A stretch of 20,412 nt of DNA from a virus. The notes beneath the pieces were generated by a model, which was given only the letters and a program-made list of their open reading frames with translations, ran no database searches and was not told the origin of the DNA. The stretch spans positions 1-20,412 of IMG/VR virus record IMGVR_UViG_3300002835_010349. The stretch is one strand, 5' to 3'. Position 1 is the stretch's first letter. Each line of letters starts with the position of its first letter. The position numbers and the translations under genes are program-made. Positions 1 through 8,884 of this stretch are shown here, in pieces.

Positions 1-479
1 TCTTGTTCTACAAGATCTACTCGCTTGCCAAACTCGTTAAAGTTGTTCTTGATACCATTAACATCTAATGTTACTGAGTCAAGAGATTTTGTTACTGCTG
101 TTACCTTCTCATTAAGAGATTTGATAGTTGCAGCAAGATCGCCAAAGGCATTAGTAAGAGAAGTATTAATTTCTGAAACTGCCTTGGCAACTTCTTCTTT
201 AACGTCTGCAATAGATTTTTCTACCACATTCTCTACTTCAACTGCTGCTTTTGCAACAGAAGAATCTGCACTAGCATTATCTGATTTAGCCATAGCAAGT
301 TCTTCAACTGCTACTACTTCTTCAGCGACTACAGCGGTTTCTGTTGCTTCTGCAACAATCTTTTCTGCTTCTGCAACAATTTCTGTTGCTTCTGCTACTA
401 CCTCTGTTGCCTGTGCCTCTGGAGCAACCTGTGCATTTTCAACTGCAGTTTCTACAACTGCTTCGGTTGATTCTGTCAT
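1..479 (-). CDS. Probable nested scaffold protein, in-frame internal start (partial)
   Basis: Inside the protease gene and in the same frame, codon 254 is an ATG preceded by TAAGGAGGT with a 7-base spacer. This is the best ribosome binding site in the window, stronger than that of the parent gene. The product would begin MTESTEAVVETAV and contain at least 159 residues to the window edge. It has a low-complexity Ala/Val/Glu stretch with repeated VAEATE units, then a segment with regular hydrophobic spacing (about 68-159 of this product) suggesting coiled coil. Known phages such as lambda (C/Nu3) make the scaffold from an in-frame start inside the protease gene, and both the position and composition fit. 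Translation from this site is inferred, not shown. Confidence 0.68.
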   Translation of the reverse strand, partial: MTESTEAVVETAVENAQVAPEAQATEVVAEATEIVAEAEKIVAEATETAVVAEEVVAVEELAMAKSDNASADSSVAKAAVEVENVVEKSIADVKEEVAKAVSEINTSLTNAFGDLAATIKSLNEKVTAVTKSLDSVTLDVNGIKNNFNEFGKRVDLVEQ

Positions 480-1238
480 TGGATTTACCTCCTTAGTAAT
501 CTTAATTGTATTAATGCCTTTAGCACTATCAACTAAGAATTTTATCATTTCTGTATTATCTTTATCATTCTTTTCTATAAACCCGATATTTTGCATTTTG
601 TTTCCAGTTACTGGACTTGTTGCTGAATCTAACTCTGATACCATAACAATATTGTTTTCTGAATCCCAGAATACGTTTTCAATTTCTGCTTTTGATAGGT
701 ATCCGCTAACAACATTTTGACCGTTTACCTTTTCAATAGATAAAATATTTGCAAATTGATTTGCTGGATTATCCACAAGAGAAAGTTCATGTAGTTCGTA
801 ATTTTTAATTACACGAATTGTCTTATCAATTTTTGCATCATATGCGTCATCCCAAGTCTTAATATTTCCACCAATTGAAAAACCAGTGTAAGTACCATCT
901 AAAATTTTTTCCCAAGCATCTTGTGCACCCTTAGAAACATAGGCAGATACATAGACTCCGCTATAAAACTTTTTATCATTTGGATCAAAATACTTATCTT
1001 CTTTAAATGAAACAATCTTTCCAACAGCAGTTGGCTGATGCATTTCACGAAGATTACCACGGAAATTCTTAAAAGCCTCTATACTAGATTCTGTCGTTAC
1101 GATGTCGCCTTGACGATCAACGTTATCAAGCGTGGCAAAGCCAGACACCATACGGCGTTCAACATCTACTTTTCCAATTGGCATTGAAAGGCGAACATTG
1201 TCACCTTTAGTTTCCCAATGAGCCTTATTTGTTAACAT
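1..1238 (-). CDS. Prohead serine protease, XkdF-like, fused to a scaffold-like C-terminus (partial)
   Basis: The gene runs off the left edge; 412 codons are visible. Residues 1-170 look like an XkdF/HK97-type prohead protease, which cleaves scaffold and capsid proteins during head maturation. A 'GFATLDNVDRQGD' segment (33-45) is followed by a likely catalytic His67 (EMHQP), Ser121 (GFSIGG) and an 'ELHELSLVDNPANQF' segment (148-162) that supplies the acidic residue. This spacing is close to the His65/Ser114/Glu148 triad of the HK97 protease. From residue 254 the protein becomes Ala/Val/Glu-rich and then probably coiled coil (about 320-412), as expected of a scaffold or delta domain. The ATG at 1238 has no Shine-Dalgarno sequence, but an extended -10 box ends 9 bases upstream, which suggests a leaderless or nearly leaderless message. 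The portal gene lies just upstream (40-base gap). The family call is from motifs, not a search. Confidence 0.88.
   Translation of the reverse strand, partial: MLTNKAHWETKGDNVRLSMPIGKVDVERRMVSGFATLDNVDRQGDIVTTESSIEAFKNFRGNLREMHQPTAVGKIVSFKEDKYFDPNDKKFYSGVYVSAYVSKGAQDAWEKILDGTYTGFSIGGNIKTWDDAYDAKIDKTIRVIKNYELHELSLVDNPANQFANILSIEKVNGQNVVSGYLSKAEIENVFWDSENNIVMVSELDSATSPVTGNKMQNIGFIEKNDKDNTEMIKFLVDSAKGINTIKITKEVNPMTESTEAVVETAVENAQVAPEAQATEVVAEATEIVAEAEKIVAEATETAVVAEEVVAVEELAMAKSDNASADSSVAKAAVEVENVVEKSIADVKEEVAKAVSEINTSLTNAFGDLAATIKSLNEKVTAVTKSLDSVTLDVNGIKNNFNEFGKRVDLVEQ
335..415 (-). repeat. Short degenerate coding repeat (VAEATE units)
   Basis: Degenerate copies of a unit reading roughly 'tctgttgcttctgcaac' on the plus strand encode VAEATEIVAEAEKIVAEATE-like units in the protease/scaffold polypeptide. 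The repeat is a low-complexity Ala/Glu/Val tract, probably a flexible or helical linker, and not a mobile or regulatory repeat. Confidence 0.6.
487..495 (-). promoter_or_regulatory. Strong internal Shine-Dalgarno (TAAGGAGGT) in the protease gene
   Basis: Read on the minus strand the sequence is TAAGGAGGT, then AAATCCA, then ATG at 479. The match to the 16S anti-Shine-Dalgarno is nearly complete and the spacing is ideal. It encodes protease residues T-K-E-V, so it is embedded in coding sequence. It is the main evidence for a separately translated scaffold. Confidence 0.75.
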
Positions 1239-1247
1239 AACGTTATA

Positions 1248-1256
1248 ATTATAGCA
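1248..1256 (-). promoter_or_regulatory. Extended -10 promoter TGCTATAAT before the protease
   Basis: The minus strand reads TGC-TATAAT, then TATAACGTT, then the ATG at 1238. Initiation 6-8 bases past the hexamer would start the RNA 1-3 bases before the ATG, giving a leaderless or nearly leaderless message. No -35 hexamer is obvious at 17 bases; a weak TTGAGA lies at 19. The same TGnTATAAT element recurs before other genes in the window. Confidence 0.7.
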
Positions 1257-1278
1257 CTGGTTTATACAGTTTTCTCAA

Positions 1279-2886
1279 CTATTGAGATGCTCTACCTTCA
1301 CCCTGTGGATTGCGGCCAGCAATAGTTGTTGAAGAGTCAGAATTATTATTTGTTCTTTCTGAATCTCTTTCACGAGTTCCCGCCAAATTTGCTCTAGCAT
1401 CGGTTGCCTGTCTTGGGGACATAACAAATGGATCATCTCCATCTGCTCTTTGTGGCAAATCCAACTTTTCACGAGCCTCATTTGGAGTCATAACCTGAGT
1501 CTTTACATATCTTTCAATAATTTGAGATTGTGCAATTTCATCGGTTAGGGTTAGTTCATTAAACTTAAGTTCAAGAATATCTGTTTTTTCTCTAACAATT
1601 TTATTAACTACCTTTTCTAAATGCCTTTGTGCTGGACGAGATACCTGCTCTTTAAAGGTACGATCTTGAGAAAGTGCTGCTGCAATTCCTGCAGAGTCTG
1701 CACCACCCAGTTTAGAGATAGGCACTTGATGGGCAATTAGGATATCATCACGATTTTGTTTACGATATTCTTTAAACGAACCATCTTGAATGCCATTCTC
1801 AATTGGTTCCATCTTAAACTCAACCTTATTTCCGTCTGTATCTCCAGGAAGTGGGATATAAAGAGTTCTGTGTGATTGAGCCTTTAAGCCAGTTTGCAAA
1901 AATCTAAACATCTTATCTTCAGCATCACCTGATAGTTTTGCACCTTTTAAAGTTACTACATATCTTGGAACTGCCTTATTTTCAAAATAGTCAATATTGT
2001 ATTGAGAGGCTAACTGATCTCCAATTAGAGATGGCATTGCTGCAATAATATCTGGAATGCCATAAAATGTGTTTAAAGGTGAGTATTCTTTTAAATGAAT
2101 AATTTCATTTGGTCTTGGATCTGTGCCCATTGGATTTGGATTTTTTGCTCCAAAGTTTCTGAAATAAACTACTTTTTGACCAATAATCTGAATAAATCCA
2201 TCACGTAGACGACGTACACGAACGGTTGTTGCTGGTATATGTCCAACATAGCCAATATCTCCAGCCACGGTTCTACCTACTTCAATAAATCCATTACCAG
2301 TTGCCTGAAGGTCTGTGTAAACCTTTTCCATAGTTTTTGTAAAACTATCGTCATCATTTAAACTTTCTAACCAATCACGTAGTTGAATCTTGGCTCTTTC
2401 AATACGATTACGAGCACGATCAACTGCTGCTTGATCATCATTCATTTCAAACCTTAGCATTGTTCTATCTGAAATATCAAAACGGTATCCAAGGCCAACA
2501 ACATTTTCTACCTTGGCATCAATTGCAGCATGATTAGCAAATGATGTATCATAAAAATTTGCCAACTCATACATATTGTATGGGGGAGTAATTACATCAA
2601 ATAGTCCATAGCCATTCCTATATACCGTGCCAGGATTTATTTGTTTTGATTCTGCATCTACTCCAGAGGGCGTAACATTTGCTGCATTTAAATATGCTTG
2701 ATTTGTTTCTGGGTTAATAGATTTTGATAAATTGCGGTTTGTTCTACGACGAAAATTTTGGTCTAAACCAGAATAATCTTTTAAATCATCCCAACTTTTG
2801 TTAAATGGATCTTGATTTTTAAAAGGATTATCTTCTCTATTTTGTGTATTAAGCCCTACACGAATATACTCTTCTTTGTCACTCAT
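1279..2886 (-). CDS. Phage portal protein, PBSX type
   Basis: The 535-residue protein fits a portal, the dodecameric ring at the capsid vertex that joins head to tail and is the channel for DNA packaging. Evidence is the segment around residues 90-133 ('YGLFDVITPPYNMYELANF', then 'NHAAIDAKVENVVGLGYRF'), which is typical of PBSX/HK97-like portals. A later 'HLKEYSPLNTFYGIPD' block, followed by 'YNIDYFENKAVPRYVV', is the core portal signature. The length is normal and the C-terminal 60 residues are polar and disordered-looking. The ATG lies inside the last codons of the preceding gene (8-base overlap), with AAAGGA about 9 bases upstream, so translation is probably coupled. The prohead protease follows, as in many tailed phages. 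No terminase gene lies between this gene and the tail genes. Confidence 0.92.
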   Translation of the reverse strand: MSDKEEYIRVGLNTQNREDNPFKNQDPFNKSWDDLKDYSGLDQNFRRRTNRNLSKSINPETNQAYLNAANVTPSGVDAESKQINPGTVYRNGYGLFDVITPPYNMYELANFYDTSFANHAAIDAKVENVVGLGYRFDISDRTMLRFEMNDDQAAVDRARNRIERAKIQLRDWLESLNDDDSFTKTMEKVYTDLQATGNGFIEVGRTVAGDIGYVGHIPATTVRVRRLRDGFIQIIGQKVVYFRNFGAKNPNPMGTDPRPNEIIHLKEYSPLNTFYGIPDIIAAMPSLIGDQLASQYNIDYFENKAVPRYVVTLKGAKLSGDAEDKMFRFLQTGLKAQSHRTLYIPLPGDTDGNKVEFKMEPIENGIQDGSFKEYRKQNRDDILIAHQVPISKLGGADSAGIAAALSQDRTFKEQVSRPAQRHLEKVVNKIVREKTDILELKFNELTLTDEIAQSQIIERYVKTQVMTPNEAREKLDLPQRADGDDPFVMSPRQATDARANLAGTRERDSERTNNNSDSSTTIAGRNPQGEGRASQ

Positions 2887-3274
2887 CTACAGAATCCTTT
2901 CCATATTTATCTAATGTTTGTTGTGCTGCATGCCAAGCGCCTAGATCATTCATAGATGGAATTAATCCATTAGCCATTCTTTCTTTTTGTTCTGAATACT
3001 CTTCTTCACTAATTCTATGCAATCCAGGCACAAAAACTGCCTCACCTTCGCCATCATCACCGTAGTGCATGGCAGCCTTTTTTAGTTCTGCAATCTTAGA
3101 GACGTCCCCACGATCTGAGGGAATATTTAAAACTGAACCAGTTTCGTCTGCAAACCATTTACCATTAGATTTTTTATATACATAAAGACCCCAGTCATAA
3201 TGCTTCTCTATTACCTTTCGGCGAACATTTTTTACATAAGGTTTACCAGTTTTTTGATTAATTAATGATTCCAT
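2879..3274 (-). CDS. Conserved-looking 131-residue protein of unknown function upstream of portal
   Basis: I do not recognise the family. The product is small, soluble and charged, with no signal peptide or membrane segment. It begins MESLINQKTGKPYVKN, has a YDWGLYVYKKSNGKW segment (about 28-42), and ends in an acidic tail whose codons overlap the portal start. An ATG two codons earlier (3280) is possible, but it sits one base after a TGCTATACT promoter box and so could not be on that transcript. The ATG at 3274, seven bases past the box, fits a leaderless start and is preferred. Tight overlap with the portal suggests a head or packaging role, but this is context only. Confidence 0.8.
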   Translation of the reverse strand: MESLINQKTGKPYVKNVRRKVIEKHYDWGLYVYKKSNGKWFADETGSVLNIPSDRGDVSKIAELKKAAMHYGDDGEGEAVFVPGLHRISEEEYSEQKERMANGLIPSMNDLGAWHAAQQTLDKYGKDSVDE

Positions 3275-3281
3275 AACCATA

Positions 3282-3290
3282 AGTATAGCA
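3282..3290 (-). promoter_or_regulatory. Extended -10 promoter TGCTATACT, leaderless start for the 3274 gene
   Basis: The minus strand reads stop codon TAG (3295-3293), TC, TGC-TATACT, TATGGTT, then ATG at 3274. The hexamer is one base off consensus and has the TGn extension. The seven-base distance to the ATG predicts that the RNA begins at or next to that ATG. There is no Shine-Dalgarno sequence. Confidence 0.6.
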
Positions 3291-3292
3291 GA

Positions 3293-6200
3293 CTATACGG
3301 GTGTAGATACGGTGGTTGACCATTCTATGTCAGAATATGCTTTTATTTTTTCAGTTGTATAGACTAAACCTTCTCCATCATCAACTATTATTTTATTAGT
3401 TCCCGTATATGTTTTAAATATGTCTGATGGATTGGTTCCATAAAAATTTGAAGAACTTGCTACTAATACACCATCCCAGGTAAAATTATTAAACCAAAAC
3501 TGCCAATCTAAGGTACTGGTTCCATCACTGAGAACTCTAAACCATGGCCTGTTAGTCTTGCTTTCTACTTCTTGCAAACTACTTGCTTGGTAATAGGCAA
3601 TATTATTAAACACTGCTGGCCCTGTAATATTAATATTACCCAAATATGAATCAAATACAAGTGTTGTTAAAAATGAAATGCCTATTGCATACCACTGATT
3701 TAATGATATCACTGGCTCTCTCACTAAAGCCCCATTTAAGTAAAATCCAACGCCATTGTATGGTATACCATTTTCATTTAAAACAAATATTTTTCCTCTA
3801 TTTAAATCTTCACTATTTGCCTGTATATAGAACTTAAGTTTGCCACTTTTATAATTAACCTCAAACATTTCGGTTGCTGTTGCTGGAAACCCTGTTTGGT
3901 CATATCTGAGCCATAGTTGAATTGCACTAATTTTATAATTAGTTGCTAATTCTTTATTGATTGGTAAAGAAAGACCACGATTTTCTAATATATTTAATTC
4001 ACCACGAACTTCTACTCCAGAGGTTTTAGTTAAATAAAGGTAAGGGGTGCTTTCTTTATAGATGCTAAATGGATTTTTTGTTTTATAGTCATAGTAAATT
4101 CCATTTCTTTTATATGGAAACAAATCTACTCCAAACCTTGTTCCAATTGGATTAAATGAATTATCATTAAAGGCTTGAGAAGTTAACTGTAGTTTATTTA
4201 ACAAAATTGGCTTTGTTAAAATACCACGACTATTAAATTCAAGACTATAAACAATTGCTAAATCATTAAAATCTTGAGTTTTTATTGGATAAATTAATGT
4301 ATTATTTAAAACTTCAAATCTAGTTGTTTCCCAGTCCTGATGTTCATTTATATCAAGAATTCTATATTCATTTAATGGTTGCTCATTGGCAAATGACGTT
4401 GGAATATTTGCCCCATCTGATACGTATTGAAAAGTAATATAACTTTTTATTTTTGCACCTGCTGTATCATAATAATATCCTGATAGCCCAGACTCTTCCG
4501 ATAAATTTGTTGTAGTTGGATATCCTATATTAAATTGTAAAAAATCTAAATCATAAAATCTTTCATTATTACTATTTTTTACAAATTGAGCAAAATAAGA
4601 AAGTGGTAAATAGTCTTGCCAGTAACCAGCAACACCTATATCCAAAAAATATTTTTCATAAGATTCTGTTGGTAAAAGAGTATAACTTGCTGTATGATCA
4701 ATTAATAATTGAGCATCCTCTAAAACAATAAAACCATTTTCATCAAAGTTATTTTCTATTTTTGTAGAATTTAAAGATGTACATAGTCCTACAGAGTATA
4801 GTCTTCCTGTAAAGGTATACTCTCCAGAGTCATCCCCACAAACGTACATTTTTAATGAACTTTGATTACCAAAAAATGAATTAACGTTACTACCAAAAAT
4901 ACTAGATATTGTTCTTATATTAATACCTACTGAAAAAATTTCATTAGCAATAATTGCATCTGAAGTAAACAATAACTCTGTTTCTCCATTAAATGTAATA
5001 GAATACTTTATTTCATCATTATCTTTTATAATTGTAAAATAATTACCAGTTAAAGGGTTATAAATTTTAAACAAAATTTCTTCTGTATTGAGGTTGTGGC
5101 AACTAAACACTCCGTAAATACTATCAATCTCATTTGCTAAAATATTAAGTGTTGGAAAGTTGACGTAAGAGTTTGTACTGCTCCAAGTATTGTTTGGTCT
5201 AAAGGATAAAAATTTATCATTAAGGAACGGGCCAGACTCGTTATCTTGTATTTCCTTATTGTCGTCGTATAGTTCTTGCAAAGTTTTACTACCTAAAAAT
5301 ATTTCTGGTAAATTATACTCTGGCGTTCTCAGTGTTGTTTGCGTTGTTGATAAATTGTCAAAACTTCCCTGACTCCAGTTTGCAAAATCTGGATAATTAT
5401 AGTTTGCAGTATAATTTGCAAAAGAATAATCTATAAAGGCTGTAGTTCCTCCGTATGAAGAGTTAATGCCTTCTGGGGAAACGACACCTTGTCCATATAC
5501 CCATCTACGTTTTGCAACTGTAACTGGAACTTGATAAGAATATATGGCAACACAGTCAATTTCAAATGGAGAAACATTTTGACTTGCAAAAAACCCTAAC
5601 CAGTCTTGGTTATCTCCTAGGTTATCAAGTTCATCTGGTAAATTAAGATTTTGAGTGCTCAAAGATAAAGAAATAACTTCTTCTCCATTTACTAACAATG
5701 AGGCAGAATCTTTAATTAAACGAATATGAATTAGCATTGGTCTAAACCATTCACCAACAAAATGAGAAGCAAACTGATCGCCAATAACCAATGTTAAAAA
5801 TCCATCTTCAACATATAATCCATCATCAGATGCGATTGGACCAAAAATTTTAAATGGCGTAAGTGTATTTACATCTAGTCTTGCCCAAAACTCAACTGTA
5901 TAATCATTGTATTGACCTTTTTTATTTAAAAATCCTTTTCCTGGAATAATTAAAGAAGCGTTTATGCTTGGCTCTATCTTTGTTACTCCACTTGCTCCAA
6001 AAACCAAGGGGATTCCAACATTTTTACACTTTAGGCCACCCTCTGTAATGTAATAACCAGAATCTTCTGCAATTCCATATGCTTGTGCCTCTACTGCATC
6101 AAGCCCTCCATAAATGCTTACTGTTGCTGGAACTGTTGTTTGCGTTATTCCATTTAAAGAATAACTATTGAATTCTTCATTCCACTGCCCTAGTGTTATT

Positions 6201-6757
6201 CCATTAAAATAGAATTGATTATCTTCTGATGTTATTGCACCTTCGTATACCTTTATCTTAAAAACAATTCTTAAATTAGCAGATACGTTTGGTATTTCAA
6301 AAGTTTCAGAAATAAATCCCCATTTCTGATATATGCTGCCTGTAAAAGTTTTTAAATTTTGTACTACACTTAACGTATCTGGATCAGTATATTCGTAACC
6401 AATTGAAATATTTTGTAAAAAAATACTATTAGAATAAAAATATGACCCAATTGTAAATGTTCCAAGATCAGCAAGTTGATTAAAATTAATAATATTGGGG
6501 CTGACCATAGAAGCCTCAAGAGTTTCTAGTGTTGGTACGTCAAGTTCAACTAATGATAGAGCACTATCAGCAAAAGGCTCTTTAAGTGAGGTAGACTCTA
6601 GTGTTGCAGTTGCATCTGTAACTGTCCATAAATCAGAAATATCACGTTGTGATTCGGTAATTAAACTTACATAGTCAAGTTTATCGTCTAGCGCCCATAG
6701 CACTAACGGATGTTCAGAATAAATCTTTTCTGCATATAAGTTGGACGGGTTAGACAT
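3293..6757 (-). CDS. Large tail-associated protein with LamG-like (concanavalin) domains
   Basis: A 1154-residue protein that is probably a minor tail or adhesion protein displayed on the virion. It has no signal peptide or transmembrane segment and is rich in Asn, Tyr and Ser, as in beta-rich phage adhesins. Residues about 285-405 read as a LamG/concanavalin-like jellyroll ('YTVEFWARLD', 'HIRLIKDSASLLVNGEEV', 'DCVAIYSYQV'). A second similar unit lies near 940-1090 ('IQLWLRYDQTG', 'GVGFYLNGALV', 'QWYAIGISF'). Such domains usually bind carbohydrate or pack in tail appendages. The start has a good ribosome binding site (GGATAGGAG) and its own extended -10 box. The gene stands between the reductase gene and the portal operon, apart from the fibre genes at the right end. 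The exact position in the tail is not known. Confidence 0.82.
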   Translation of the reverse strand: MSNPSNLYAEKIYSEHPLVLWALDDKLDYVSLITESQRDISDLWTVTDATATLESTSLKEPFADSALSLVELDVPTLETLEASMVSPNIINFNQLADLGTFTIGSYFYSNSIFLQNISIGYEYTDPDTLSVVQNLKTFTGSIYQKWGFISETFEIPNVSANLRIVFKIKVYEGAITSEDNQFYFNGITLGQWNEEFNSYSLNGITQTTVPATVSIYGGLDAVEAQAYGIAEDSGYYITEGGLKCKNVGIPLVFGASGVTKIEPSINASLIIPGKGFLNKKGQYNDYTVEFWARLDVNTLTPFKIFGPIASDDGLYVEDGFLTLVIGDQFASHFVGEWFRPMLIHIRLIKDSASLLVNGEEVISLSLSTQNLNLPDELDNLGDNQDWLGFFASQNVSPFEIDCVAIYSYQVPVTVAKRRWVYGQGVVSPEGINSSYGGTTAFIDYSFANYTANYNYPDFANWSQGSFDNLSTTQTTLRTPEYNLPEIFLGSKTLQELYDDNKEIQDNESGPFLNDKFLSFRPNNTWSSTNSYVNFPTLNILANEIDSIYGVFSCHNLNTEEILFKIYNPLTGNYFTIIKDNDEIKYSITFNGETELLFTSDAIIANEIFSVGINIRTISSIFGSNVNSFFGNQSSLKMYVCGDDSGEYTFTGRLYSVGLCTSLNSTKIENNFDENGFIVLEDAQLLIDHTASYTLLPTESYEKYFLDIGVAGYWQDYLPLSYFAQFVKNSNNERFYDLDFLQFNIGYPTTTNLSEESGLSGYYYDTAGAKIKSYITFQYVSDGANIPTSFANEQPLNEYRILDINEHQDWETTRFEVLNNTLIYPIKTQDFNDLAIVYSLEFNSRGILTKPILLNKLQLTSQAFNDNSFNPIGTRFGVDLFPYKRNGIYYDYKTKNPFSIYKESTPYLYLTKTSGVEVRGELNILENRGLSLPINKELATNYKISAIQLWLRYDQTGFPATATEMFEVNYKSGKLKFYIQANSEDLNRGKIFVLNENGIPYNGVGFYLNGALVREPVISLNQWYAIGISFLTTLVFDSYLGNINITGPAVFNNIAYYQASSLQEVESKTNRPWFRVLSDGTSTLDWQFWFNNFTWDGVLVASSSNFYGTNPSDIFKTYTGTNKIIVDDGEGLVYTTEKIKAYSDIEWSTTVSTPV

Positions 6758-6774
6758 ATTTCTCCTATCCTCTT

Positions 6775-6783
6775 ATTATAGCA
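6775..6783 (-). promoter_or_regulatory. Extended -10 promoter TGCTATAAT before the LamG gene
   Basis: The minus strand reads TGC-TATAAT, then 17 bases containing AGGAG, then ATG at 6757. The whole element lies in the 35-base gap after the reductase gene. A start site near 6768 gives a leader of about 10 bases that keeps AGGAG. No -35 box is visible. Confidence 0.7.
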
Positions 6784-6792
6784 GGATGAAGA

Positions 6793-8823
6793 CTAATATA
6801 ATTTAATTTCGCAAGCGTCTGTAGAACAGTACTTTTCAGATTCAGCGTCAAGATTATCCTTGCCGTCATAAATAGCAGACCAATCAATTTTGCCTATAGT
6901 TCCTACATAAGAATTATACTCTTCTCTAGTAATTTGAGTATATGGTTGTTGTGGATACGTTTTATTACCCATTGGCAAAAATGATACTGCCTTTAATTGA
7001 CCCTCATACATGTGAAGGGCAGGAGCGATATGTTTTGACTCTTCTTCTTTATCAAATGAAAGAGTTACAGAAACCCCATTGTCAGACCAATATTTTTGAG
7101 CAGTTGCTGCCAAACCAATTTTTTCAAAAAGACTTACATCTTTTTCAGAACGAGGATGTCCAGATGCTACTGGGAAATATACTACTGAAGTGTTTGCTGA
7201 TACAAGATCTGCTTCAATTTTATACCCTGCTGCTTTAAATAAATGCACCATTGGATCAGTATTACCAAACCTGATAGCACGTAAATAAAATGATCCTCCT
7301 GGACCCCAATGAACTCCAGGGGTAGCACCAGAAAGCAATGAAACAGATCCTGAAGGTTTTACAGTAGTTACACGAATTGATTCACGAACACATAACCACT
7401 CTGAATATGAATGATCATATTGACGAATTTTTTTATACCCCTCGTCCATCCATTGACGAACTGCTGGCATTCCCTTAGTATCTGCAAAAGATGCAATACC
7501 AGTTAGAGATGTTCCAATACGACGATTTCTCTGCATAATGCCATTTGTATTTTGCCAGTGTGTTGGCATTAATGTTACGGTTTTTCCATATAGATAAGCA
7601 AACTTTAATGTACGCAAAAAGTCTTCTTTATCTTCGTGACGATTTAAGTGAACCTCTACGAGTGTGCATAGTTCATAGGACTCTAATGGTTGTTCAGCAC
7701 AAGGATTAAAACCCATAACACGAGCATCCTTATAGTCTGGGGCATCTGCAAGTCTTCCATATTCCCTTGCCACATCTAACCAAATAAATCCTGGCTCTCC
7801 ATTGTCTGAAATTAAATCTACATAATCCTCATACCTTGTTCCAACTTGTGCTGAAATAGAGTTATTAGACATCCAAGCCCAACCAGGATTTTCTGAATCA
7901 AATGAGTTACGATCTGGAAAAACTTCTGCATTTTTTAAATTAATAAAATCCTTATCTTCAGCACTACCCAAGGCAAGTGTGGCAGAACGACGAACGTTTC
8001 CAGATACAACACATGTACCAATAAGGTTTACAATATCTACTATTGCACGAGAATCAAGGGTTTCTCCTGCTCTACCGCCAATTACAGTATTTATCTTGTT
8101 ATGTAATGCTATAAGTGGTGCTGGACCGCTAGCAACCCCGCCAAAGCCTTTTATTGGGGCACCTAGGGGTCGGATAAGGTCATAGTTAAACTTTTGTATA
8201 GCCTGATTAGGTCTTAAATAAGAGTTTAAAAGCATTCTAACTGAATCAACCCATCCTTCACGGGTATCTGGGATATCCCACACATTTTCTGGTTCTGTTG
8301 GAGTATAGATAGGCATTTCTTTGTCTTGACCAACGGTATCAAACCCTACACCAATACCCAGCATTAAAGCATCCATTACCCATGCAAATAAAGCACCTGG
8401 ATCATTGCGATCAATATCACGAGTAGACACCATTGCACAGTTTTGTAAGGAGGCAGAATTACGCTTCTCCATAGTCATAGGTGTTCCAAATGCCCATAAA
8501 CCACGACCTGGTGGAGTCCACTTTAAATTAAACATACGGTCATAGGCTTCCTGAGCAGACTTTTGAGCCTTGTTGTCATTCCAGGGTAATCTATTATCTT
8601 TAGCGTGGTTCTTTTGTACTGAGTACATTCCTTCAATTACCCGCTTACAAACTTCATGCCATCTTTCTTTTGTACCATCTTCTTTCATACGAGAGTATGT
8701 ACGTATAAAGGTAATCTCACCTAATGAATTAGAGCCTGCATCTGTAAAGCCAAATGGCGCCTGAATCTCAATATACTTGCTTACAAATTCATCTGATAAA
8801 CGAAAAGAAAATACCTCTGACAT
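6793..8823 (-). CDS. nrdJ: Class II (adenosylcobalamin-dependent) ribonucleoside-triphosphate reductase, monomeric type
   Basis: Reduces ribonucleoside triphosphates to deoxy forms for phage DNA synthesis, using coenzyme B12 to generate a thiyl radical without oxygen. The 676-residue protein matches the monomeric Lactobacillus leichmannii type (739 residues there). The active-site block 'GFNPCAEQPLESYELC' gives Asn373, Cys375 (thiyl), Glu377 and Cys386. The Cys375-Cys386 spacing of 11 equals that of Cys408-Cys419 in the model enzyme. Cys129 (SLQNCAM) is the partner redox cysteine. The C-terminal pair Cys666/Cys671 (CSTDAC) has the spacing of the swinging Cys731/Cys736 pair, so all catalytic cysteines are present and the gene looks functional. 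It has its own promoter and a roughly 55-base leader, but only a weak ribosome binding site. It sits between the modification cassette and the tail/portal genes. Confidence 0.95.
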   Translation of the reverse strand: MSEVFSFRLSDEFVSKYIEIQAPFGFTDAGSNSLGEITFIRTYSRMKEDGTKERWHEVCKRVIEGMYSVQKNHAKDNRLPWNDNKAQKSAQEAYDRMFNLKWTPPGRGLWAFGTPMTMEKRNSASLQNCAMVSTRDIDRNDPGALFAWVMDALMLGIGVGFDTVGQDKEMPIYTPTEPENVWDIPDTREGWVDSVRMLLNSYLRPNQAIQKFNYDLIRPLGAPIKGFGGVASGPAPLIALHNKINTVIGGRAGETLDSRAIVDIVNLIGTCVVSGNVRRSATLALGSAEDKDFINLKNAEVFPDRNSFDSENPGWAWMSNNSISAQVGTRYEDYVDLISDNGEPGFIWLDVAREYGRLADAPDYKDARVMGFNPCAEQPLESYELCTLVEVHLNRHEDKEDFLRTLKFAYLYGKTVTLMPTHWQNTNGIMQRNRRIGTSLTGIASFADTKGMPAVRQWMDEGYKKIRQYDHSYSEWLCVRESIRVTTVKPSGSVSLLSGATPGVHWGPGGSFYLRAIRFGNTDPMVHLFKAAGYKIEADLVSANTSVVYFPVASGHPRSEKDVSLFEKIGLAATAQKYWSDNGVSVTLSFDKEEESKHIAPALHMYEGQLKAVSFLPMGNKTYPQQPYTQITREEYNSYVGTIGKIDWSAIYDGKDNLDAESEKYCSTDACEIKLY

Positions 8824-8884
8824 AAAAATTCCAACTTTCTATTAAAAAATATTATGAACACTTTGATAATTCCAAAGCACTCTT

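Noticed and set aside
25-720. 231-codon open frame on the plus strand
   Set aside because: It is antisense to the protease/scaffold gene, low in complexity (Ser/Thr/Ala), has no ribosome binding site, and every recognised gene here is on the minus strand.
1274-1286. Perfect hairpin CTCAA-CTA-TTGAG at the portal stop codon as a terminator
   Set aside because: The stem is only five pairs and is followed on the minus strand by A residues, not a U-run; the next gene has its own promoter but termination is not supported.
1275-1481. Minus-strand 68-codon frame overlapping the portal end, and other short overlapping frames such as 11361-11549 and 16815-17021
   Set aside because: They lie inside well-supported genes in another frame and lack start signals or recognisable features.
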